64,000 bases of DNA from Rhodospirillaceae bacterium (GTDB lineage Bacteria; Pseudomonadota; Alphaproteobacteria; Rhodospirillales; Rhodospirillaceae): assembly GCA_020852595.1 (NCBI GenBank), contig JADZAK010000036.1, positions 1-64,000 of the forward strand, read 5' to 3'. The position numbers and the translations under genes are program-made. This document shows positions 31,981-38,678 of the stretch, piece after piece (the stretch's first letter is position 1; every line of letters starts with the position of its first letter). Below the pieces are notes generated by a model. The model made no database searches and was not told the origin of the DNA. It saw only the letters and a list, made by a program, of their open reading frames with translations.

Positions 31981-34890
31981 ATGGTCCGTCGTTCCGGGCG
32001 CACAGTCGTGCGCCACATTCGTGCTCTGTCTATCACCACGTCTCTTGTCGGCGCTGCGATGCTCGCGCCGCAGGCGGCTTTCGCCGCCGACGCCGCGCCC
32101 GCCGCGGTCGATGAAATCATCGTCACCGGTTCGCGCATCGTGCGCCAGGGCTACGAAGCCCCGACGCCGGTGTCCGTGCTTGGCGCCGATGAACTCAACA
32201 ACATGGGCCTGCCGAACGTCGCCGACGCCGTCGCGCGCCTGCCGGCCCTGCAAGGCAACACGGTCGGACAGCGCACCGTCTCCACCATCGGCGGCGGCAC
32301 GGCGGGCATCAATCTCGCCAACCTGCGCGCGCTCGGTCAGTCGCGCACCCTGGTGCTGCTCGACGGCAAGCGCGTCGTCGGCTCGAACCTCGGCGGTCTC
32401 GGCGGCGGCCTCATCGGCGGCGCGGTCGACCTCAACACCATGCCGAACAGCCTTATCGCGCGCGTCGACGTCGTCACCGGCGGCGCCTCGGCCGTCTACG
32501 GTTCCGACGCGCTCGCGGGCGTTCTGAACTTCGTCCTCGACAAGGAATACACGGGCGTCAAAGGCTCGGTGCAGGGCGGCGTCACGACGTACGGCGACGG
32601 TGAAAGCTACAAGATCGATATCGGCGCAGGCACTCCGTTTGCCGGCGGCCGCGGCCACTTCCTGATCAGCGGCGAGCACGCCTACAACGCGGCGATCGAT
32701 CACGCCTACTACCGTCAGAACGTGATGGACAATACGTACAACTGGCTGACCAATCCGGCCTATGGAACCGGCGCCGGTCAAAGCACCAGCGTTCCGCAGT
32801 ACATCGCGCTCGATCAGGTTGGTCTCTCCAACGCCGCGCCGGGTGGGCTCATCACCGCCGGTCCGCTCAAGGGCACATACTTCCTTCAGGGCGGTACGCC
32901 GGCCAACTTCGTCTACGGCCCGGTCATCAGCTCGCAGTATATGTCGGGCGGCATGTGGAAGTTCTCGCGCCTCAACGGCCAGCTTCCGCTCAATATCGCG
33001 CTCGAGCGCGAAACCGTCTTCACGCGCGCCAGCTACGATGTCACCGACAACGTCACCGCCTTCGCCGAAGTGCAGTGGTCGCACACCAAGAGCGTGAACT
33101 ATCAGGGTGTGCCGTACTTCCGCCTCGGCAACCTCACCATCCGCGCCGACAACGCCTTCATTCCGGCGTCGATCCGTACGCAGATGACCACGCTTGGCCT
33201 CACCAACTTCACGATGGGCACCTGGAACGGTGATTTCATCGACATGGGCGCGCGCAACCAGCGCTACTTCCGCCGCTACATGGCCGGCTTTGAAGGCAGC
33301 TTCGAAGCGGGCGGCACCGATTGGAACTGGGACTTCTCGGCGTCGCGCTCGACGACCCACATCTCGGCGCGTTCCACCAACAACCCGAACGTGCCGCGTT
33401 ATCTCGAAGCCATCGACGCGGTCACCGATCCGGCCACGGGCCGCATCGTTTGCCGCGTCGCGCTCGGCAATCCCAATCATGCGTGTAAGCCGATCAACGT
33501 GATGGGCATCGGCGTCAACGATCCGACGCCGGGCGCCTATCCCTATTCGATCTTCAATGGCTACCTCTACACCCGCATGTCGCTCAACACCTTCGCCGGC
33601 ACGGTTACCGGCGAGCCGTTCGAACTGTGGGCGGGTCCGGTGTCGGTGGCGCTCAGCGCCGAACACCGCAAGGAAGCGGCCACCGGCTTCGCCAGCGAGC
33701 AGGATTTGCTCCGTAACTTCTTCGCGGGCAACTACCAGCCGACGATCGGTGCGTACACCGTGACGGAAGGCGCCTTTGAAACCGTGGTTCCGCTCGCGCG
33801 CGATGAGGCCTGGGCCCGCTCGCTCGATCTCAACGCCGCCGTGCGCGCCACCGACTACAGCGCCTCCGGCTACGTGACGACGTGGAAGATCGGCGCCACC
33901 TACAATCCGATCGATGACGTCACCTTCCGTGTCACCCGTTCGCGCGACATCCGCGCGCCGAACATCGGTGAATTGTTCTCGGGCGGCACCACCGGAACCG
34001 GCACGGTCATCGATGTGTTCCGCAACGAGACCTACGCCATCCTGACGAACACCGTGGGGAATCCGAATCTGAAGCCCGAAAAGGCCGACACCACCGGCCT
34101 CGGCGTGGTGTTCCAGCCGACGTTCCTGCAAGGCTTTGGCGCGTCGGTCGACTACTACAACATCGACATCAAGGGTGCTGTCGCCACACTCGGCTCGCAG
34201 CGTATCGTCGATCGTTGCCGCGGCGGCGATGCGGAGCTTTGCGCTCTGATCATTCGCGGCGCTCCGGCCGCGGGGCAGACGCTGGGCCTCATCACCCAGG
34301 TCAACAACCCGGGCCGCAACCTCGTCTCGCAACAGGCGCGCGGCATCGACTTCGAAGCCAGCTACAACATGCCGCTCTCGACCATCGACGACTCATGGGC
34401 GGGTAACGTGCAGCTCCGCGGTCTCGCGACGAAGGTGCTCCGCCTGAACAGCATCGATCTCGACGGCGTGCTGCAGGAAGGCGCCGGCGTTCTCGGCAAC
34501 GTCTCGACCGGCGCGCCGCTCACGACCGGCGACTTCAAGTACCTGGTCTCGCTCGGCTATACGCTGGATATGTTCTCGGGCACCCTCACCATGCGCGGTG
34601 AAGGTCCGGGCGTGTATCACAAGAACGCCACGGTCTGTACCACCGGCTGTCCGGTCTCCACGCCGAACGCGCCGACCTTCAGCATGAACCATATCGAAGG
34701 CCGCAAGACCTTCGATCTCAATCTGAACTACAAGTTCATGGACGGCGCGGTCACGACCTTCTTCGTCGTGGACAATCTGTTCAACGAACCCCTGGCCCTG
34801 CGCTACGGCCAGATCAGCAACGGCTACTACGAAAACACCAACGCCGACGAAGGCCGCATCTTCCGTCTGGGTGTGCGCTTCGAAATGTAA
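31981..34890 (+). CDS. TonB-dependent receptor (GYEAPTPVSV family, copy 3)
   Basis: A 969-residue outer-membrane transporter. The signal peptide ends near AAFAADA; then DEIIVTGSRIV, a plug with GYEAPTPVSVLG and GGASAVYGSDALAGVLNF, and a barrel with VCRVALGNPNHACKPINVMG, VCTTGCPVS and the C-terminus GVRFEM. The ORF is open upstream to 31903, but ATG 31981 follows AAGGGGGG and begins a normal signal peptide, so it is the likely start. It is a close paralogue of copy 2. Both are monocistronic by the terminators around them, so each probably has its own promoter. Confidence 0.94.
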   Translation: MVRRSGRTVVRHIRALSITTSLVGAAMLAPQAAFAADAAPAAVDEIIVTGSRIVRQGYEAPTPVSVLGADELNNMGLPNVADAVARLPALQGNTVGQRTVSTIGGGTAGINLANLRALGQSRTLVLLDGKRVVGSNLGGLGGGLIGGAVDLNTMPNSLIARVDVVTGGASAVYGSDALAGVLNFVLDKEYTGVKGSVQGGVTTYGDGESYKIDIGAGTPFAGGRGHFLISGEHAYNAAIDHAYYRQNVMDNTYNWLTNPAYGTGAGQSTSVPQYIALDQVGLSNAAPGGLITAGPLKGTYFLQGGTPANFVYGPVISSQYMSGGMWKFSRLNGQLPLNIALERETVFTRASYDVTDNVTAFAEVQWSHTKSVNYQGVPYFRLGNLTIRADNAFIPASIRTQMTTLGLTNFTMGTWNGDFIDMGARNQRYFRRYMAGFEGSFEAGGTDWNWDFSASRSTTHISARSTNNPNVPRYLEAIDAVTDPATGRIVCRVALGNPNHACKPINVMGIGVNDPTPGAYPYSIFNGYLYTRMSLNTFAGTVTGEPFELWAGPVSVALSAEHRKEAATGFASEQDLLRNFFAGNYQPTIGAYTVTEGAFETVVPLARDEAWARSLDLNAAVRATDYSASGYVTTWKIGATYNPIDDVTFRVTRSRDIRAPNIGELFSGGTTGTGTVIDVFRNETYAILTNTVGNPNLKPEKADTTGLGVVFQPTFLQGFGASVDYYNIDIKGAVATLGSQRIVDRCRGGDAELCALIIRGAPAAGQTLGLITQVNNPGRNLVSQQARGIDFEASYNMPLSTIDDSWAGNVQLRGLATKVLRLNSIDLDGVLQEGAGVLGNVSTGAPLTTGDFKYLVSLGYTLDMFSGTLTMRGEGPGVYHKNATVCTTGCPVSTPNAPTFSMNHIEGRKTFDLNLNYKFMDGAVTTFFVVDNLFNEPLALRYGQISNGYYENTNADEGRIFRLGVRFEM

Positions 34891-34907
34891 GCGGCTCTAA
34901 AAAAATT

Positions 34908-34941
34908 GAGGCCAGGACGCGAGTCCTGGCCTCTTTTTTTT
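34908..34941 (+). terminator. Rho-independent terminator after receptor copy 3
   Basis: An 11-bp stem (GAGGCCAGGAC / GTCCTGGCCTC), GCGA loop, then eight T. Confidence 0.92.
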
Positions 34942-34944
34942 ATT

Positions 34945-35049
34945 CCCTCCCCTGAAAGGGGAGGGCGCAGGGAGGGGGCGTTTGTTGTTTCTGTTTCCCG
35001 CGAACGGAAAACGCCCCCCCTCCTTCCTCCCCTCTTTCAGGGGGAGGCA
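34945..35049. repeat. Imperfect GC-rich palindromic element
   Basis: Nested inverted repeats: CCCTCCCCT / AGGGGAGGG at the left end, and a larger pairing of GGGAGGGGGCGTTT with AAAACGCCCCCCCTCC. They lie between a terminator and the end of the VOC gene. It looks like a dispersed intergenic palindrome of the REP type; only one copy was noticed in this window. Confidence 0.5.
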
Positions 35050-35061
35050 AATTCAATCGCG

Positions 35062-35433
35062 TTATTTCGTCATGCAGAAGGCGGCCAGCTTGTTGCCGTC
35101 CAGGTCGCGGAAGTACGCGGCGTAGAAGCCGTCGCTGCGCGCGCCCGGCGGGCCCTCGCAGGTGCCGCCAAGCTCGATGCACTTCTTATGCAGCGCGTTG
35201 ACCTGATCCGGGTTCGCGGCGGCCAACGCCACCATGTTGCCGTTGCCCACGCTTGCCTTTTGTTTGTCGAAGGGTGTCAGCACGGCGAACATCGGTTTAT
35301 CGGGCGCCGTGCCCCAACCGATGCCGCGGTCGCTCTTGAACGCGACTTGCGCGCCCATCACGCCGAGCAGTTCGCCGTAAAACGCGACGGCTTTGTCGAG
35401 ATTGTTCGTGCCGACGCAGGTATATCCGATCAT
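35062..35433 (-). CDS. VOC-family (glyoxalase-like) protein
   Basis: A 123-residue single-domain VOC protein. It begins MIGYTCVGTNNLDKAVAFYGELL and ends FYAAYFRDLDGNKLAAFCMTK, both typical of the glyoxalase/bleomycin-resistance fold. ATG 35433 follows GGGGGAG on the minus strand; the longer open frame upstream is not homologous and was rejected. VOC proteins bind a metal and act as lyases, isomerases or dioxygenases; the substrate is unknown. It is monocistronic and convergent with receptor copy 3. Confidence 0.85.
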   Translation of the reverse strand: MIGYTCVGTNNLDKAVAFYGELLGVMGAQVAFKSDRGIGWGTAPDKPMFAVLTPFDKQKASVGNGNMVALAAANPDQVNALHKKCIELGGTCEGPPGARSDGFYAAYFRDLDGNKLAAFCMTK

Positions 35434-35513
35434 ATGTTCTCCCCCGTTTGAAAATGGATCGGGCGGAAGCTTAGAGCGTTTTCCGGCGAAGGGGGACCCG
35501 GTTCTCTTTTTTC

Positions 35514-35542
35514 TTGACAATAGTCCCTTCATTAGGTACAAT
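35514..35542 (+). promoter_or_regulatory. Near-consensus sigma-70 promoter
   Basis: TTGACA (35514-35519), a 17-base spacer, and TACAAT (35537-35542). The expected start of transcription is near 35549. The spacer and -10 contain a partial dyad (AGTCCCT...AGGTACA) that could be an operator. Confidence 0.75.
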
Positions 35543-35567
35543 TCGGGACAAAGATCTGGAGCCTGCG

Positions 35568-35744
35568 ATGATGTCCTCTGCGCCGCGTCCCTTCTTCCAC
35601 CTCCAAGCCCCCGCGTGTGCAAAGGTTAATAAGTGTCGCATAATGTCGCACGGTGTCGCAATTCCCGAATTCTCTCTCAATGCCTTGTTTCAAAAAGAGA
35701 ATTTGAAATATGTCGCTGTCGCAACTGTCGCACGGGGGAAGTGA
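35568..35744 (+). CDS. Possible small protein or leader ORF (58 codons)
   Basis: A short ORF, about 20 bases after the predicted transcription start, with GGAG six bases before ATG 35568. Its product begins MMSSAPRPFFHLQAP and ends TVARGK, with no recognised domain. The promoter and ribosome-binding-site geometry is what supports it, not homology. The ORF contains the TGTCGCA repeats, so the DNA may instead be regulatory or encode a small RNA. Confidence 0.38.
   Translation: MMSSAPRPFFHLQAPACAKVNKCRIMSHGVAIPEFSLNALFQKENLKYVAVATVARGK
35634..35732. repeat. Phased TGTCGCA repeats
   Basis: Five exact TGTCGCA copies (starting at 35634, 35644, 35654, 35717 and 35726) plus one TGTCGCT at 35711. 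The first three are exactly 10 bases apart, about one helical turn, as expected of a repeated protein-binding site. Confidence 0.7.
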
Positions 35745-35870
35745 CGGAAACGCAGGGTTCCAAATTCCTTCATGCATAAAGCGCATGGCTTGTCAGGAGC
35801 GGAGGGTGGGTCATACTGCCGCCCACAGCGTCACCGGCTTAGCCGGGTTCACGGTGAGGGGATGGGCCGG

Positions 35871-37241
35871 ATGCGCAGCGCACTTAAGTTTGGAACGGCT
35901 CTTCTTTTAGGCGCGGTGTCGATGACGGCCATGGCCGCCGACGCCCAGCGCACCGTTTTACCGGCCGAGCGCGAAGCTTATCTCCATGTGCCGATGCCCG
36001 CGGGTTTCCGCGTTGAATACACCGAGCTTGAAGGGCCGGTGTTCGCCGATCGAAAAGGCATGACGCTCTATTACTGGCCGCACGACACGCTCCGGAACGG
36101 CGTGACGGGCGATTCCAAGAACCAATCCGACTGCGGCTTCGAGAAAACGACTCTCACGGCCGGGCTCATGAGCCCGTATCCGCCGGGTCTCGAACTTCCC
36201 GATCTCGCGGCGCGCAAATCCTGCGCCGAGGAATGGCCGCCGGTGTACGCCGCCGACGATGCGAAGCCCATCGGTGACTTCACGCTGATCACCCGCAAGG
36301 ACGGCAAGAAGCAGTGGGCCTACGACGAGCACGCGCTCTACACCTCGCCGCTCGACAAGGTGCCCGGCGACGTGATGGCCGCGACTTCGCGCGAAAGCGG
36401 CGGCGGCAACGACGGCCCGGCGACGCGCCGCCCGGCGCAGCCGCCGTCGGCGATCCCGCCCGGCTTCGCGGTGCTCACCACCACGGGCGGGCGTCAGCTT
36501 CTCAACGACAAGAATTATTCGATCTATGTCTCGGACCGCGACGGCGCGAACACGTCCAACTGCGACGAGCTTTGCGCGCGCATGTGGCCGCCGATGCTGG
36601 CGCCGGTGGCGGCGAAAGGCCAGGGCGACTGGTCGACTTTCGAGCGTTCGCCCGGTGTCTATCAGTGGGCGTTCCGCAAACGCCCGCTCTACACCTATTC
36701 GCTCGACTACGACATTCGCAGCCTCAAAGGGAGCGACGAAGCCGGGTGGCACAATGTCTATCTTCAGCTCTCGCCCGCGCCGCCGAAGCCGTTCACGCGG
36801 CAAGAGACGCTCGCGGGCATCGTGCTGGCCGATGAGAACGGCAAGACGATCTATACTTATAACTGCGGCGACGATTCGGCCGATCAACTGGCGTGCGATC
36901 ATCCCGGCGCGCCGCAGCAGTACCGTCTCGCGATTTGCGGCGGCGGCAACGCCGCGCGCTGTCTCGCGACCTGGCCCTACGTGATCGCGCGCGACGGCGC
37001 GAAGGCGGAGAACCGCAGCTGGAGTGTCGTCACGATTGACCCGATGACCGGACGCCTCGCGCCCGCGGGCACGCAAAATACATTGAAGGTGTGGGCTTAT
37101 CGCGACCGCCCCGTTTACACTTATGCCCGTGACCTGCAGCCCGGCGATACGTTGGGCGTGGCGCGCGGCGAGCACCGGGGGCGGCGCAACGGCTTTACCG
37201 CTTTCTGGCTGCGCGACGATTTCTTCGGCAACACTTACTAG
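35871..37241 (+). CDS. Secreted COG4315-type repeat protein
   Basis: A 456-residue exported protein with a signal peptide ending AMAADA. It holds about three copies of the module known from COG4315/Lipoprotein_15 proteins, each with a (L/I)YxxxxD element followed by Cys residues, a WPP or WPY motif and a W(A/Q)Y...LYTY segment: MTLYYWPHD with EEWPPVY, YSIYVSDRD with RMWPPML, and KTIYTYNCGDD with ATWPYV. The role of the module is unknown. ATG 35871 was chosen because GAGGGG lies 9 bases upstream; the in-frame ATG 35862 is too close to it. The neighbouring gene, 17 bases downstream, is probably in the same operon. Confidence 0.82.
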   Translation: MRSALKFGTALLLGAVSMTAMAADAQRTVLPAEREAYLHVPMPAGFRVEYTELEGPVFADRKGMTLYYWPHDTLRNGVTGDSKNQSDCGFEKTTLTAGLMSPYPPGLELPDLAARKSCAEEWPPVYAADDAKPIGDFTLITRKDGKKQWAYDEHALYTSPLDKVPGDVMAATSRESGGGNDGPATRRPAQPPSAIPPGFAVLTTTGGRQLLNDKNYSIYVSDRDGANTSNCDELCARMWPPMLAPVAAKGQGDWSTFERSPGVYQWAFRKRPLYTYSLDYDIRSLKGSDEAGWHNVYLQLSPAPPKPFTRQETLAGIVLADENGKTIYTYNCGDDSADQLACDHPGAPQQYRLAICGGGNAARCLATWPYVIARDGAKAENRSWSVVTIDPMTGRLAPAGTQNTLKVWAYRDRPVYTYARDLQPGDTLGVARGEHRGRRNGFTAFWLRDDFFGNTY

Positions 37242-37258
37242 GCTCCCGGGAGGGTGTG

Positions 37259-38377
37259 ATGTTGCGTAAGGTTCAAAAGATCTGTGCCGTCACGGCGCTT
37301 GCCGCCGGCTTCACAGGTGCGGCCATGGCCGACGACACGGCGCAAGGTCCGGTGCGCAACCGCACCATCAGCTATGCGACGGTGACCATGCACTGGTCGC
37401 TGTATCAGACCGCCGATGCGAAAGCGGAATGTCCGGAAGGCCTCAACGACTACGGCCCGCGCGAGGTTTTCAAATCCTACTTCGGCGACGGCAAGGGCAA
37501 GTCCGTCGTGGACACCCAGCTCGCGCGCGAAGGCTTCAAATATTTTCCGCTCGATACCGAAGACAAGCTTCCCTACCACCATGCCGGCGGAAAGATCGCC
37601 AACGGCATCAATCTCGACGGCAAGGTGAGGGACGGCGACTTCGTCAACCAGGAGGGCGAGACGGGCGTCGATAACAATCTCTACCGCGTGATCGGTTGCG
37701 CGCGCATCTACCGGGGACCGGACGGCGCGATCTTCTTCTTCGCCACGAAGCAGGTGCGCGACTACGCCTTCAACCGCACCATGATCGAAATCACCGACGT
37801 CGACGATCTCGCCAACGATTCCGATGTTTCCGTCACCTTCTATCGCGGCATGGACCCCCTGATGCAGGACGCTTCGGGCGCGCTCGTCGTCGCGGGCGGC
37901 ACGCAGCGTCCCGACATGAAGTTCGGCAAGCGCCTCATCCGCCGCGCCAAGGGCAAGATCCAGAACGGCATGCTGCTGACCGATCCGATCGAGTCCATGA
38001 TGGTCCCTTGGGAAGTCTTCCCGCCGGTGCCGGACTATCTCCTGATGAAAGGCGCCCGCTTCAGCTTGCGCCTGACGCCCGAACGCGCCGAAGGCGTGCT
38101 CGCCGGCTACGCCGACGTCGAGAAGATGTATGCGCATGCGACCACCTGGTCGACGCATCACTTCAGCTACGGTCAGCACGATGCGCCGCGCTTCTACCGT
38201 GAACTGACCAAGATGGCCGACGGGTATCCGGACAAGGACGGCAAGATGACCGCGATTTCCTCGGCGCTGCAGTTCAACATGATCCAGGTCTTCATCGACC
38301 ATGGCGACGACGCCAGGACGGCCGAGGCCGCACCTTTGAATCAATCAAAACCGGAGGCCCGCGCGGGGCGCGAATAG
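37259..38377 (+). CDS. Unknown secreted protein
   Basis: A 372-residue protein with a signal peptide ending AAMADD that I do not recognise. It has a clear globular pattern: ISYATVTMHWSLYQT, LPYHHAGGKIANGINLDG, GCARIYRGPDGAIFFFATK and FYRGMDPLMQDASG. Predicted periplasmic or extracellular. It follows the COG4315-repeat gene by 17 bases with GGGAGGG before ATG 37259 (a GTG lies just before), so the two are probably co-transcribed. Four tandem receptors lie downstream, which makes a role in nutrient handling a guess from position. Confidence 0.8.
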   Translation: MLRKVQKICAVTALAAGFTGAAMADDTAQGPVRNRTISYATVTMHWSLYQTADAKAECPEGLNDYGPREVFKSYFGDGKGKSVVDTQLAREGFKYFPLDTEDKLPYHHAGGKIANGINLDGKVRDGDFVNQEGETGVDNNLYRVIGCARIYRGPDGAIFFFATKQVRDYAFNRTMIEITDVDDLANDSDVSVTFYRGMDPLMQDASGALVVAGGTQRPDMKFGKRLIRRAKGKIQNGMLLTDPIESMMVPWEVFPPVPDYLLMKGARFSLRLTPERAEGVLAGYADVEKMYAHATTWSTHHFSYGQHDAPRFYRELTKMADGYPDKDGKMTAISSALQFNMIQVFIDHGDDARTAEAAPLNQSKPEARAGRE

Positions 38378-38468
38378 GCGGCAAAGGTTTTGAACCCAAA
38401 CGGATTTAGGGCTTAAAAGACACAGTGATCGGGAATAGGGCGGCGCACCGGGTAGCGGGATGCCCTAT

Positions 38469-38518
38469 GCTTGAAATGCGTTTCCTGACCGGTCATTCTG
38501 CTAATCGCAGAGGCTAAG
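38469..38518 (+). promoter_or_regulatory. Conserved upstream motif, copy A
   Basis: The blocks GCTTGA, TTTCC(C/T)GACCG, CATTCTG and TAAT followed by CTAA recur, in the same order and with nearly equal spacing, upstream of receptor copies 6 and 7. A shared promoter or operator is the simplest reading. The motif ends 160 bases before ATG 38679. Confidence 0.55.
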
Positions 38519-38631
38519 TCCGCGTGGGTGGCGCGGGGGTTTCGGGCCACATGCGGGGGGAGAACCAACACAACAATTTTCTGCGGCCGCCGGGTGTATG
38601 CGCGCACCGGCGCGATCGTTCTTAGACGCTG

Positions 38632-38658
38632 CGCAAAAGCGCGGAAGGCGCTTTTGCG
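38632..38658 (+). promoter_or_regulatory. Leader hairpin beside the receptor ribosome-binding site
   Basis: A perfect 11-bp stem (CGCAAAAGCGC / GCGCTTTTGCG) with a GGAAG loop, ending 8 bases before the GGGGGAG ribosome-binding site of the receptor at 38679. There is no T-run, so it is more likely a leader/translation element than a terminator. Confidence 0.55.
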
Positions 38659-38678
38659 TCAATCATGGGGGAGTATGC

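Larger units (their letters stand above)
35434..35870. other. Intergenic region with promoter, tiny ORF and repeats
   Basis: A 437-base region between the VOC gene (minus) and the COG4315-repeat gene (plus). It holds a near-consensus promoter, a 58-codon ORF and TGTCGCA repeats, annotated separately. The stretch 35745-35870 shows nothing besides the ribosome-binding site of the next gene. Confidence 0.6.
38378..38678. other. Leader region of receptor copy 4
   Basis: A 301-base region with a conserved upstream motif (38469-38518) and a leader hairpin (38632-38658), described separately. No other coding or RNA feature was seen. Confidence 0.55.

Noticed and set aside
34906..35451. Plus-strand ORF across the VOC gene
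   Set aside because: It begins in a terminator and palindrome and runs antisense to a clear VOC domain.
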